In this document: positions 23,397-36,241 of the stretch, in pieces
Layout of the letters: each line of letters starts with the position of its first letter
Position numbering within the stretch: position 1 is the stretch's first letter
Assembly (NCBI RefSeq): GCF_037392515.1
Contig: NC_090280.1
Location: 61,021,504 to 61,085,503 of the forward strand
DNA from: Haliotis asinina
Taxonomy: Eukaryota > Mollusca > Gastropoda > Lepetellida > Haliotidae
Direction: 5' to 3'
DNA length: 64,000 nucleotides
Notes under the pieces: model-generated
What the model saw: the letters and a program-made list of their open reading frames with translations, nothing else
Database searches by the model: none
Told to the model about the DNA's origin: nothing
Made by a program: the position numbers and the translations under genes

Positions 23397-23689
23397 TACT
23401 GTTGGCTTAGGATTGAACAGTGAACGTCTTTTGAGAACTTTGTGTACGTTGGACCACGGACATTGTCTGTGTGACCATAGTTTTGGACATGATTGTTGAT
23501 AATGTTTTTAGTGCCCCCATTTGACCGTCAGTAAATTACAGCCAAAAGTAGCAGCAGTGTTGGTAGTTGGTGGATTGACACTCTGGATGGTTCAATTAAC
23601 GAAATTATAACTATGTGTTTGGTTTCTTTCTATCTTATAGCATGAAAATGGGTGGTGCTTAATTAATGCTTATGTGTATATTTGACATG

Positions 23690-24945
23690 CCGTGTGTCCG
23701 ATGACTTTCGTGGGAGATACTTTAATCGGTGCATCTGACCTTGTACACTAATATCTAGTCCTGTGTAAGTATGCTTGCAGTGAACCATGCAAATGTGAGC
23801 ATTTAGCATGTAAATAATATAACAATAGTGTAAGTCTTGCACTATGGGCAAAAGCTTTAGACTGAATATATACATGAATATCGAGTTGATTTATAAATAG
23901 TATCGTTTTAATGGCACATGTTTACGTTTCGTGTGTCGAAATGCGTTGCACAACTTTGACAACACCCTAAAGAAAGCGTGAAGATGGAAGGTTTCTATTT
24001 TTTGTATCATCGATGACAACAAGAAGGGTTTGACATTTGATTTCCAGTTTTTCATTTGTGAAATCGATGTGTTAATTTGATAAAGCGAGGTATAGTAATC
24101 GAAGCATCACATCGCGTGAGCAGTGAGTTGAAACAAACGTTGTTTTTGTTGATCTTGCACAAACGGTAAGAGTGTGATGAAAACCTTTCGAGGAGTGGAG
24201 TCTTCACACATGAAGGATTGAAATTAGAACACTTGATCTGTTCAAGGAGACAATGTCTGTATTTTCTGCACTATGCTTCAATATGCATCATGAGGATTTG
24301 TGTTCCATACAATTACAAGAATGCATTTCTAGTAATTCCTTTTGTTTATATTGTCAGGAACCTAAATGTCTTGTCAGTGCCTAGTTTGACATCGTTTTGT
24401 TGTTATCTTCCATATTTCATTCACATGACGCATGACAGATTACTGCGTGTCTTTGGAAGTGTTTGCATTTCTTTCGGTCTGACGTACCGGGACAAATGGA
24501 CAACATTCTTCGTATGGCCACAACTACCAACCAAGTTGATAAAGTCTTCGATTATATTTTAACCAACTAACCATTAGACAAAGTATTCCTCAATAACAGT
24601 CGGCAAAGATTGTCTCCTTAAGGTTCACTGCACCAATTCGCGGAATGGGGAATGATGGCTATACCAAATTGTTCCTTGATGCCAGTCGGTCACTGGAGCA
24701 CCAAGGCCGCCTGGTTGATCCTTAGCTGGGGGGTTAATCCGGCGATAATGACAGTGTGCGTCAAGAAAACGTGGTCCTCATAGAAGGCGTCTACCCTGTG
24801 GGTCCCTAGACGCCCCTTAACCGTTTCAGTGAGAAGCGTGATATTCGTTTATGTATTCTAAATGGGTGAAAACTCTTGGTATTCAGCTCAAAATAAATCG
24901 TGGACGCACCTTCAGTTATATGCTGTGACCTGAACTGTGAGGGTG
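23690..24945. repeat. Duplicated block Y1
   Basis: Direct repeat of Y2 (29125-30262), collinear over about 1.2 kb with roughly 80-90 % identity by eye. The most conserved part is about 23960-24330 (TGTATCATCGATGACA...GATCTTGCACAAACGGTAA) and 24640-24840 (CGGTCACTGGAGCA...GGGTCCCTAGACGC). Starts at CCGTGTGTCCG and ends at GAACTGTGAG. The longest ORF, 24218-24562, is not conserved in Y2. It could be a non-autonomous mobile element or part of a tandem duplication. Confidence 0.75.
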
Positions 24946-25040
24946 GTTGACCGCATCTGACCGAAGCATCTCGATTCCAGTGCGGACATTCCAGGACACA
25001 GACACTATGCCACGTAGAATTGGGTTTGAGGCAGGTGCGA

Positions 25041-25205
25041 TGAGGTAGCCTGTTGGTTAAAGCGTTAGCTCATGACGCCAAAGTCCCTTGTTCAATTCCC
25101 CACACAAGTACAATCATGTGTGAAGCGTAAATCTGCTATTTCCACTGTGGTACTGCTATAATATTGCTGAGAACGTAAACCTTACCTCATCCATTCAATA
25201 TGAGT
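25041..25205 (+). repeat. tRNA-derived SINE copy (in X2)
   Basis: Head GAGGTAGCCTGTTGGTTAAAGCGTTAGCTC (A-box region), B-box-like TTCAATTCCCC, then ATAATATTGCTGAGAACGTAAACC and a CATTC end. The head is better preserved than in X1. Confidence 0.7.
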
Positions 25206-25344
25206 GTACTAGCAGTATGACGTTGTCTTTGGTCTTCAAGTCAACGACATCCCATTCAGAAACTCACCTTTCACCTTTACATGTCTTTCTCAGCAGACAA
25301 TGTATCCTTTCCTAGTGAAAGCAAATAGATTATACTGGTTTCCA

Positions 25345-25535
25345 TTACAACGAATAGAATTGTTCTTCTACATCCATGCTTGTCGTCAGAGACAACGTTT
25401 TGGATCAGGTGGTCAGGTGCTTAGACTTGGTTCACACATGTGACCATATTCCAAGTACATAAATCCATGCTGACGACCTAGACTACATTTTGCATACCGC
25501 TGTCATGTGGCCGGACTGAGTGACCATGGAACAAT
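25345..25535 (+). repeat. Abalone-type SINE remnant (in X2)
   Basis: Same position in the block and the same landmarks as the X1 copy: AGAATTGTTCTTC, ATGCTTGTCGTCAGAG, GATCAGGTGGTCAGG, GTTCACACATGTGACC. Confidence 0.45.
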
Positions 25536-26319
25536 GAAGAAACAAACAGAAACAAAATCATAACACTACGGTTCAGCCAGCACAGATCCATCATAGTATC
25601 TTCTTTTCTTTTTACATTCAATAGTTTACTTTAGGTTGGCTGTCTATCACCCAGCCGAAACTAATGCTACCTTATCGCCTCAAGTCTGATTTATTTCCAA
25701 AATCAATGATCCTTGAAACATATTTCAGACGAAGGAGCTTTTAATGCCCATCAAATTGAATTATGCCTCCGGACTGCAACTCCTATGTTTTAGATGTGGA
25801 AGCTTCTGTCATCTAGTAAAGACCTTTATGAGGGGAAGTTGAACAAATCATTCAATATTTTAAGACCTTAAATACGTAATTTGTACTTTATCAAATGCAA
25901 AGGGCTTTGAATGACTTGCGTGTTGGCCGTGATGATTTAGTACAAGCCGGATACCAAACACGAAAAAATCCAATGTTCATAAATCTCGAAAACGCCTTCA
26001 AATTGACCATAATATATTTGCCATTGCGTTAAAAATAGGCCTTTGTTTTCAAACTATAAATGTAAATGTGTGAATTCGTAAGCCACTCTTGAAACGCCCA
26101 AGTACCCGAAGAAACAACAAGGAAATCCGTTTCTACTTCTACCATTTGAACTGTTCATATTAACCGTGGTATTGGCCTTCCATATGTTCTTGGCGTCTTC
26201 TGTTTATGGAGCAGAATCTACTCTGACGTCGTCTGTATTTACGTTAAATGAAGAACTGTCCGATTATGTCCCAAAACATTTGTGGTGGCTATTTCCCCTG
26301 AAGCGTTCTGAGTGTGTGA

Positions 26320-26587
26320 GTGTGTGAGTGAGTTTAGTTTTACGCCGCACTCAGCAATATCCCAGCTATATAACGGCATTCTGTAAATAATCAAGTCTAG
26401 ACCAGACACTCCAGTGATCAACAGCATAAGCATTGATCTGCGCAATTGGGAACCGATGACATGTGCCACGAAGTCAGCGAGCCTGACCACTCGATCCCGT
26501 TAGTCGCCTCTTACGACACGCATAGTCGTCTTTTATGGCAAACATGGGTTGATGAAGGTCTATTCTACCCCGGACCTTCACGGGTCT
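26320..26587 (-). repeat. Abalone-type SINE, near full length
   Basis: On the plus strand it starts with the tail complement GTGTGAGTGAGTTTAGTTTT, then CGCCGCACTCAGCAATATC, GTGATCAACAGCATAAGCATTG, CGATCCCGTTAGTCGCCTC and ends CTACCCCGGACCTTCACGGG. Strand is set so that the ACTC tail is 3'. Confidence 0.85.
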
Positions 26588-28126
26588 AAGCGTTCTGAAT
26601 AAATTGATCGAATTGTGTCCAGTTGAGTTCATGGACATAACGGATATGGCTGTTCAACCTACTGCTATGGACGGGACAATTAAAGTTATTATATACTCAG
26701 TTCTCATAGGGTGTGTCTGTAGTGATAAACACCAAAACTGGTTAACGGTTAACTCGTTTCACAACAATTGTTCAGGGGTTTGTCGACATTGTTTAGTTTA
26801 TTCAAAGAGTTTCGTTGTGCAGTAAGTGATATATAATATACTGTACTATACTATCTATCTACGGAGAAAATGGACAGGAGACAAATATTTCTCAAGTTGA
26901 TAGTGGTAACACCAGACTTCTGTAACCACTGGATAGACAATTTGATTGTCAGTTTGTGCTATCCAAGATTGCCTCAGTTTCATAGTGTAAAGTCACAGAA
27001 AAACTGTGTTGTAATGGGAAGAATTTATTTGGCCCTCACAATAACAACAAAGAAGACGTCACATTGGACTCAGCGCAGTTAGCCATTACTCGTATTGATT
27101 CCCCTTACTTGTGAGAGATATTTTTAATTGATGTAAATTCATTTTATTTCTATCCGGAAACTGGTTCCTCAAAACAAGCGTTTAAAATGGCCTTTGAGGC
27201 CAACCTTACAATCAATAACAGTCCCACGAGGAGCGGCCGTAGGTAATTAAAACGGTCCTCTTGTGCTATATTTGCATAATATGCTTCGAAGGCGCTTGGG
27301 CATGTTGATGTTATGAGAGGAACTGACGACAACCGATTCCTTTAAGCAAATAATGAGTGGAAATTCCTAACGCCATTGCCACAATCTGAATTTATTTCCG
27401 AGTGGGGAGTTTACAGTGCCGTTGTAGGTGACACTTTTATTTCTGTCTATCGAACATCAGTGTGTGCTAGAAATGTGCTGCAGGTTGTTAGAGATCACAA
27501 TAAGGCATCTTCTGACATATCTGTTTCAGTAATCAGATCATGGGTGGAAATTGACGACGATTCTGGAAGGGCAAAATAAAACCTTAGCTTGTTAATCAAC
27601 CAACTATTCAACAAGAATCAGTTCAGCTTCTGGTCCTTCATGATCACTGGCTTCATCGTGTGTGGTATTTGTTGCTTTTACTCTGAACTTGGCCTCGTAC
27701 AATTATCGATTCAGTTGTATTTAATGTTAGTTTATGCTTGTCTCAACATTCTGTGTATTCAAATCCCCATCACTTGGTTGTTGTCACTTTTTACTTGACA
27801 ACATTGTAAGAAAATACAACGAAATACTCACTCTATACAATAAACAAGAAGTTGTCATCCATAAAGTCTTGTCTTCACTACTGACTCGGGATCTTCTGCA
27901 ATATCAATTAAGCAAATAGCAACAGTTACTGTATCTGGAATACCCGAAACTGATTCATCTAGTGTAGTTCACATTGGAATGAAAGCGTATTGTCATTGTT
28001 TGCAGAATAAAATTTAAAACTTATCAAGTGCGCCATCCATATTGGGCAAAATGCATCTTGACACGTGATCCCAAATACACAGCATGATACATGGCATGTA
28101 TATAATCTGGGATGATCATCAGGATA
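26588..28126. other. No supported gene
   Basis: Several 60-75 codon ORFs with no recognisable motif. The ORF at 27376-27579 looks slightly protein-like but has no ATG of its own in a convincing context and no splice partners; it is not called. Confidence 0.5.
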
Positions 28127-28826
28127 TACTGATGTGGAAATATGGATGGAGGGTAGCCTAGTGGCTAATGCATTCACCCACTGATGTGGAAATATGGACG
28201 GAGGGTAGCCTTGTGTCTAATGCATTCACCCACTGATGTGGAAATATGGACGGAGGGTAGCCTTGTGTCTAATGCATTCACCCACTGATGTGGAAATATG
28301 GACGGTAGGGTAGCCTAGTGGCTAATGCATTCACCCACTGATGTGGAAATATGGACGGTAGGGTAGCCTAGTGGCTAATGCATTCACCCACTGATGTGGA
28401 AATATGGACGGAGGGTAGCCTTGTGTCTAATGCATTCACCCACTGATGTGGAAATATGGACGGTAGGGTAGCCTTGTGTCTAATGCATTCACCCACTGTT
28501 GTGGAAATATGGACGGTAGGGTAGCCTAGTGGCTAATGCATTCACCCACTGATGTGGAAATATGGACGGTAGGGTAGCCTTGTGTCTAATGCATTCACCC
28601 ACTGTTGTGGAAATATGGACGGTAGGGTAGCCTAGTGGCTAATGCATTCACCCACTGTTGTGGAAATATGGACGGTAGGGTAGCCTTGTGTCTAATGCAT
28701 TCACCCACTGTTGTGGAAATATGGACGGTAGGGTAGCCTAGTGGCTAATGCATTCACCCACTGTTGTGGAAATATGGACGGTAGGGTAGCCTAGTGGCTA
28801 ATGCATTCACCCACTGATGTGGAAAT
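28127..28826. repeat. 53-bp minisatellite, 13 copies, built on a SINE-head-like unit
   Basis: Unit of 52-53 bp: GGTAGGGTAGCCTAGTGG, CTAATGCATTCACCCACTG, then ATGTGGAAATATGGAC. Two main variants differ at CCTAGTGGC versus CCTTGTGTC; ATG/TTG after CACCCACTG and GGAGGG/GGTAGGG also vary. In copies 8-12 the two variants alternate, a dimeric higher-order pattern. The first half of the unit resembles the head of the tRNA-derived SINE (compare 30417, GGTGGGGTAGCCAAGTGATT). Confidence 0.93.
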
Positions 28827-29124
28827 CACATGAAACAGGGTGCTGACCAGGTGATGAATCTATACTTAGATCGATTGAAAATATTTGAAAATGTATTAAT
28901 TGTGTTTCTATGTTCAGTCGTACCAGGGAAGATATATTTCATTATTATCTGTTTTGGTTATGAGGTGAGATCCAAACGGTTGCCACGTATCCACAGATGT
29001 GCGCCTGATGAATATAATTTCATCAGAGATTTGACAAATATGCAACTCTATGATCTGACATCATGTCATTAAGGGTCAAAATTCTTGGAAAGTTGCTATT
29101 TACATGAAGGGAGACGAGTAGTCT

Positions 29125-30262
29125 TGATGCGGTGTGTCCGTTGGAGATAATTTAATCAGTTCAATTGAATAGTGTTTAGACTTTGTACACTAATATTTAA
29201 TCCGTAAGTATGCTTACAGTGAACCACGGAAATGTGAGCATTTAGTATATAAATAATAAAACAATAGTGAAAGTCTCGTATGATGGGCAAGAATTTTAGA
29301 CACAGAAAAATACATAACATCAAGTTGATTTAAACATATTGTCGATCACAGGTCTCGTGTGTCTAAATACATTGCAGAACTTTGACAACACCTTAAAGAA
29401 AGCGTGAAGATGGCAAGTTTTTATTTTTGTATCATCGATGACACCAAGAAGGGTTTGACATTTGATTTCCAGTTTTTCATTTGTGAAATCGATGTGCTAG
29501 TTTGATAAAGCGAGACATGGTATTCGAAGTATCACATCGCGTGAGTAGTGAGTTGAAACAAACGTTGTTTTTGTTGATCTTGCACAAACGGTAAGAGTGT
29601 GATGAAAAAAAGGAAACCTTTCGAGGAACGGAGTCTTCACATATGAAGGATTGAAATTAGAACACTTGATCTGTTCACGGAGACGATGTCTGTATTTTCT
29701 GCACTATGCTTCAATATGTGTCATCAGGATTTGTGTTCCTAATAGTTACAAGAGTGTATTTCTAGTAATTCCTTTTGCTTGTATATTATTCACGTCACGC
29801 ATGGCATGTTACAATGTTGGCATTTGGTGCGGATTAACGCACAGGGACAAATGGACGACATTCCCGGTATGATTATAACTACCAACCAAATTGATAAGTT
29901 TTGGATTTTTATTTTAACCATTTCACCATATAACAGACTACTCTGCAACAAACACGCATTGGGAAATTACGGCTATAACAAACTGTTCCTCGATACCAGT
30001 CGGTCACTGGAGCAGCCGTATCACCAATGCCGTCTGGTTGATCCTTAGCTGGGGGATTAATCCGGCGATAATGGCGTTGTGCCCCAAGAAAACGTGGTCT
30101 TTATAGGAGGCGTCTGACCTGTGGGTCCCTAGACGCTCTTTAACCGTTTCAGTGAGAGGCGTGCTATTCATTTATGTCCTCTAAATAGCTGCAAGTTCCT
30201 TGTATTCAGTTCAAAGTAAATCGCGAACGTACCATCAGTTACATGCTGTGAGCTGAACTGTG
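29125..30262. repeat. Duplicated block Y2
   Basis: Direct repeat of Y1 (23690-24945); begins CGGTGTGTCCG, ends GAACTGTGAG. It differs by several indels: about 60 bp of Y1 around 24360-24420 is missing here, and an extra AAAAAGG-type insert occurs at about 29605. Confidence 0.75.
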
Positions 30263-30414
30263 AGTTCGGTAGAAGTTAGACATGTCTGACTTTGGTATGT
30301 CTTCTGCAGTCTCCTTCATAGGCGCATGTCCTCGCAGAGAGTATAACAGCAAATAGCAACAATAAATATCTTTGCTACGTCTGTATCAAAAACATGTGGT
30401 CATGGCGTATCTTG

Positions 30415-30550
30415 CGGTGGGGTAGCCAAGTGATTAAAGCGTTCACTCGTCAGACCAAAGTTTGATTCCCAACATGTGTACAATACATGAAGTCCACTAA
30501 TGGTATTCCCTTGATATTGGATATTGCTGGAATATTGCTAAGAGGGGAGT
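30415..30550 (+). repeat. tRNA-derived SINE copy
   Basis: Head GGTGGGGTAGCCAAGTGATT then AAAGCGTTCACTCGTCA, B-box-like GTTTGATTCCCAAC (about 30459), body with ATATTGCTGGAATATTGCTAAGAGG. The ACTC tail is lost. Confidence 0.75.
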
Positions 30551-30743
30551 CAGAGTTACGATTTAAAAATCATCATCATAGATGGCAAAGGATGTCGCCA
30601 TATAACTTGAATATAGCTGAATGTTTTGGGGCTGTTTTCCCTGAAGATACACGATTGAGCCCTATATAGATATATATTGTTTAGTGTTTCAGAAACATAT
30701 TCTATATTGATGTGATTGTGGAAATGATATTTGATTATGGCTC

Positions 30744-31157
30744 TTGGTCTCAAAGTCCTTGTGCACAATGTGTTTTCTGCACAAAAAACATACATATGAA
30801 CGCTTGTACATTACATCACCAAGGACACGCTCACTTACTCATTCACTTAAGGATTCCGTTATAAAAAGCAATCTTAGTGCTGACCATGACTCTCTTACCT
30901 ACTATTGTCGCAGAACAAAGGTAATTTGGGCATGGGCAACCAGATATACCCGACATCGTGGTGAATATTTTTTAATTGACGGGGAAACGGACAGACTGGA
31001 ACACACGTTTGTGCAACATTGCTTTGGTCAAAATTCCAGTCTGGTTTCACTTGAAACCGCGTGGGGGAAAGCCGAATATGGTATTACTACTAAATACAAT
31101 CGACATGCAGTGTTCAAGGTCTTGAAGTTTCTGAAGGTCGATAACAAGCATTTGTGA
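30744..31157 (+). CDS. Unidentified ORF of 137 codons
   Basis: The longest ORF without a known relation in this part of the window. The first 30 residues run through SINE-tail-like DNA (TRSLTHSL). The later part is more protein-like (YCRRTKVIWAWATRYTRH, HTFVQHCFGQN). No domain recognised, no promoter or splice context. Chance or a fragment of an old element is as likely as a gene. Confidence 0.2.
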   Translation: MVSKSLCTMCFLHKKHTYERLYITSPRTRSLTHSLKDSVIKSNLSADHDSLTYYCRRTKVIWAWATRYTRHRGEYFLIDGETDRLEHTFVQHCFGQNSSLVSLETAWGKAEYGITTKYNRHAVFKVLKFLKVDNKHL

Positions 31158-34100
31158 ATATGTGATACCCATCAGTCGATTCTATTTATTCCATTTATCC
31201 TAGAAATAAAAGGTTTTAAAGTCGGGAGTTACTAATGTAAACATGCTTGTCAGAACGTGAAAATTCAACATTGTGTTGTCATCGTCCAGTAACATTAAAC
31301 TGTTAACTGTTAAGAGAGGATTTATACATTCGTCAGCACCATTGATAACCTATATTTACTGTGATTGGACACGTTGTGTGTCAGATCTATGCTTAACACG
31401 AAAACATAAAAGAAAATATTACTATTTACAATATGTAATATGTAAGCCAATTGGAATGTCTTAACATCGGCTTACATTTCTGTTGAATGCTAGAGTGATG
31501 TGTGTTCAAAGACAAGACATTTGATATGGATGTGCAAATGTTTACACACGACGTTTCTGGGCTAACACCTGCCCCTTCATCAGGTGAATTACAGTCAGTA
31601 GTTACAGCGGTATATATAGTATGCATCGGAAGCCACAGAGTTCTTTTACAAGGGTATGTATGGTATGCCAAGCGTCTTGTATTACCCTACCAACTTCTAA
31701 ATGCCCATCAAATATCTGATGTGTGTTCTAATACAACTGAAGGCTGAATATGTGTAATATGTGCAAAAACACACCCTCAACACTCAGACCTAAATAACAT
31801 GACATGCACAATCTCAATCGGTGTACCTGCTCTGTCACAGTAACGTGAGACCACGTTTCTTTTTCCTCATGTATTAGATTTGTACGTATCTTCTTTAAGT
31901 TGAACTAATATATTCAACAAACTGGAGGGAGACATGCATCTGCCATCCAACCACTTGACTTTCTTCATAACATGCAGACCAAAACCACATCCACAAGGAT
32001 TTAGAACCCTTGTCTATTTTACAGCAACCATCAACACCTTGCAGAAAGCCTCATAACTACTCATCACTTCGTTGAAACGGTGTCCGTATCTACACCGAGA
32101 CGTCCATCCGTTGCAACAAAGAAGTTAACCATACATGAAAAATACTCTAGATCTGTACACATCGATCAACCTTAGCTTTGACCCATTTCTGACTGTCGCC
32201 ATACAGACTACGAGTCTGGCGAGAAACATACAGTTTGAAAAACGTCCTTCTGTCAATTTCTTTTCAAGCACTTGTCCAGTATCAACTACAGGTGAACAAA
32301 AAGGAAATGAACATATTGCTCTTCCAACGTGCAAGTGTGCTTGAATGATACATAGCCGCTCAAGTAGCGTTCAATTTTATTAAACGCTATTGCAGCCATA
32401 TATAGTTCAGATAGATATTGCGTGTTTCTCCCAGTTATTTCATCCGTCGAGTGACCAAGCTTTTAGATTATAGTACGGGAACTGCGGCGCCACCAAGATG
32501 TACAATGATATACTTAAGTCACTGGCAATCAGTCAAAGGAGAAGCCACACAGCTCAGATTGCAGGCTAACCAGTCACATCAGTCAACCTGCTTCCTGAGA
32601 TGATACACATCTGCCTTCTCAGTAACATAGGAGTATCCACAAATGTCCCCCTGGTCCAGTTTGATGTCCTTGGCACATCTCGAGGTAGTTTTGATCGAGG
32701 GACTGGGAAATTGTACAACCATTTTGAAACAGAAACGACGTGTATGAATTTGATATATACTTACAGCTTGTTCAGTTTGGTCTGATCAAGGGAATACTAA
32801 TGCATTGCGTGCACATTTGCTTGTGTCTATTATTGTGAACTTCATTGTCAACATGTCCGAGACAAGATCAAACACCGTTATGTCCAAGTACATATTGTGT
32901 CGAAGGTTAAGCTTGACACTTTTCCATTTTTTATTTATTTTTCGATCATGGCATGATGTGTCTTCACCTTGGACACATGTCTGTGCCAGTGTAAAGGCCT
33001 ATTTATATCGCTCTTTACAATATTTGACAATGGGCCGTTGCCGAATGTATGCATCATGGACAAACGCTATCAGCTGATACTGTGAAAATTCAGCAGGCGC
33101 CGTGCTGACTCGTAGCGAAGGTCTTGGTGCGTTATTAATGGGAATATAAGAATGCATTCAAATTTATCACAACAGAGAAAGACGAATGTTTTTTTAAAAG
33201 GCCATGAGAACACAATACATTTCTTTCCAAATGCTGCGCGTATTTGGGATGCTATCTAAATTAGTGCTCCCTCGTGGGAGTTGACGGCAATTTCAAGGTA
33301 TTCGCAAAGTGCCAGCTTCATTTTAGCCAAACTTGACAATCATCATCACTAAGGGAAAGAAATTCTTCCCGTAATCATACTTGTGTTTGTACAAAATATA
33401 GCAAAATAAATCTTTTCTGACATATACATCTATTTGAAACCAAAGTCTTGTTCGATCGACATATCACAAATAGAGTTAAGCTCGAGGGCGAAATGAAATT
33501 TTCTTATGCAGTAAGATCAGTTTGAAAGAGAAACATTTAGCCTGATGTATTGTTATGTTTTACGGTACAAAATTGCATTTAATCATTGGTCATGTTGATG
33601 GTTTTAACGTCCCCTTAAAACAAGAGATAACGTGAATAGGTTCAAGGTTGTATGCTCCATTAAAGGCGATACGTCTAGAAAGTTCCTCGGATAGTGTGTC
33701 ACCATCAATATATATGACTTGCCATCTACATCAAACATGGTATAATTGTCTTCTGTGTGTCAGGAATCCGCCTGATGCTACTTTCAGAAGTTGAATTAAA
33801 TCGTATTATTGGCATCAAATCGTACTACGGTGCTCTAATTCCTTGGGGCGTGACATATCAAACGTTGTTGAAGACAGATACGTTAAAGAAAAGTAAAATG
33901 TCCCAGTAGACATACCCTGATAATGTTCAGACATACTTTCTTGTATCGATCTTCTTTATGACCTTGTATGAATGTCGCATAGAAAAATATGAAAAAAATT
34001 CACGCTTACAAGAACGAGTTTCATTTGGTTTCGATTCAAACACTGAACGCTTTTTAGAGTTACAGGCAAAATAATAGTTCGCTTTTTTGTACATTAAGGT

Positions 34101-35084
34101 GATATGATTTTATGATTTATGATTTTTTTAACCGGTATTAATATTTTCATTGGGTCGAGAAAATTAAACTTTCTTACATTCAGAAACATACGATACGGAA
34201 AATATACGTAATCACGGATATAGTTCATTCACGAACAGGAACTGGAACTCATGCATTTAGCAAAAAATCTAGCTGGTTATTTTTGCCTTTCACACTGAAA
34301 AACGATGTGGACATAGTTAGCTAACAGCATTAAATCTACAGTACAGCACTGCATGGTGTTGCTGTTGTTCACCGGAAATAAACCAAGAGCTTCTCCGCAT
34401 GCGTAAATATTGAGTTATAACAGTAATGTTGCAGACAAAGATGGTGTTATTGTCAATACCATTGTAAATTCTAATATGTCTTTGTATTTATGCAGCTATA
34501 TTCACGGCCATCTCGTTGAGAGCACTATGCGAGAACTTAGCTAGAAGTCGTCTGTTCGTTTACATCTGCAGACTGTGCATGGTCTTGTGAGTAACTTGCT
34601 TAATGGCAGGATACGAATGTGTGCTACGTATATAGGTCAAGTAAATCATGCAAACTGCAAACACTAGATTTGCCACCTCCTCAAATGTAGTGCTTAATGT
34701 CAAGCTTTCTCTGAATATATCTGAACATGTGAACTACTCCTGAGACCCAAACTGATCTATCACAAAGTCCATACCCTAACGTAATCATTTTTTCGTTTGA
34801 AGCTATCTTTAGAATTTTAATCCCGGTAATCGGTAGGCCTTTCTGATGACGTCTTCCAATGCCCTTAGACAGCGGTCACGCTGGTTTCAAAGTGTTCAGA
34901 GATTTGTTAAAGTTGATTTCGGGACATTATAACCTAGCTGTTTAGGTATCTGTACATACACGTATGTCTCATCTGAAAGACTTCCAATGAAGTTTTCTAC
35001 ACATAGCATACAGCTGACTTAACCACAGTGAAAAGTTTGCTTGGGAGTTATTACGTTTTTGTCTCGATCACAAAAATCATGTGT
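31158..35084. other. No supported gene
   Basis: AT-rich, only short ORFs on both strands. No repeat family from this window was recognised in it. Confidence 0.55.
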
Positions 35085-35165
35085 TCTGAGACAGGTCAGG
35101 GTTAGAACTGGCCCTCGGTGATGCTTACCGCAAGATGCGATACCGAGATCGGGTGGTCAGACTTC
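35085..35165 (+). repeat. Abalone-type SINE fragment
   Basis: Short degenerate piece recognised mainly by GATCGGGTGGTCAGACTT at about 35148, with ACTGGCCCTCGGTGATGC before it, as in the SINE head. Confidence 0.35.
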
Positions 35166-35879
35166 AATGTCAGAATACTGGATTCCCAGTTGGAAGAATA
35201 TCCCAAAGGAAATGTTTTGTCTTCATGTGGTAGCATGTGAAAAACGTCACTTTTCACTTATAAAGAAAGTATAGAACTTTCGACACAGCATACTTTCGTG
35301 AAATAACCATTGCGGTTTAAGTAAAGATAAAACTCTCCTACGATAGGAATCTTTGCAATAAGATATTTCATACTTGTTCTATATAATCATGAAACATCCT
35401 CATGAAGAGAATCTATTTTACAAAGTTATAAAAATATATATCGATCTACATCAGTGTCACAGATTCCCGTCGAGGTTGAGTGCTTTATCAAAACTCTGTT
35501 ATTTAGGTGTTCAATGCAAAATATCACAAACCATATTAAATTTAGGCCTTGAAGCACATGTAAGTGGAACTGTAGACACTTTCACGTAACATGTTGCGTT
35601 GAGTTTTAGAAGTGCATCTATTTGATCAGTTATTGGGTATGTTGCTTAATTACACCTTCATTCTATGCTAAACTGGGACGGTAGTACAATAAATGATCTT
35701 CCCCAAGTTATGTTAGTTGTATGGTTAGACGAACTGGACGGTTTTGTGATTAGATTGCTGCACGTCATCTTAGCCAAAAGAAAAGTAGCTTACCTTCTCA
35801 TGTGAACATACATTTGCACGAATGTGTACTAATATTCGAGTATAGATAATGCCGTTAGAGACGCTAGCTGATCTTACAG

Positions 35880-36045
35880 CGAGAACACCCGTGAAAATCC
35901 GTGTTAGAGTTGTTCTTCAGCAGCCCAGGCCGCCTGTCGTAAGAGGCCACTAAAGGGATCAGGCGGTCAGACTCGCCGAGTGGGTTGACATGTGTGATCG
36001 AGTACCAGTTGTCTTGAGTAATGCTCATGCTGTTGATCACAGAAT
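35880..36045 (+). repeat. Abalone-type SINE, head half
   Basis: CCCGTGAAAATCCGTGTTAG, TTCAGCAGCCCAGGCCGCC, TGTCGTAAGAGGCCACTAA, GGGATCAGGCGGTCAGACTC, GTTGACATGTGTGATC and TGCTCATGCTGTTGATCAC in order. The tail half is missing. It lies 200 bp from an oppositely oriented copy. Confidence 0.75.
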
Positions 36046-36241
36046 TGTCTGTGTCTTGACAACCACTCTCTCTAATATAGATGGTTAGTGTTCCATTCAG
36101 TATATTTGGTCCATTCGTTGAATACTCACATTGCTGGAATAATGGTAAAACCCAACTCGATAGTATCAAACAGTCGTTGTTTCGTAGGCTGAGATGAGAG
36201 TTTTACATGTTTAAGTGTAAGACTGAAACATGTAGTGTTCC

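Larger units (their letters stand above)
24955..25735. repeat. Duplicated block X2
   Basis: Collinear with X1 (21850-22760) and directly adjacent to the end of Y1. Contains the same tRNA-derived SINE and SINE remnant at matching places, so these insertions predate the duplication. Confidence 0.7.

Noticed and set aside
27376..27579. A 67-codon ORF with a mildly protein-like composition
   Set aside because: Starts in AT-rich DNA with no splice or promoter context and no recognised motif. Not distinguishable from chance.
28127..28826. Possible CRISPR array, because of regular spacing
   Set aside because: There are no unique spacers: the whole 53-bp unit repeats. The genome is animal.
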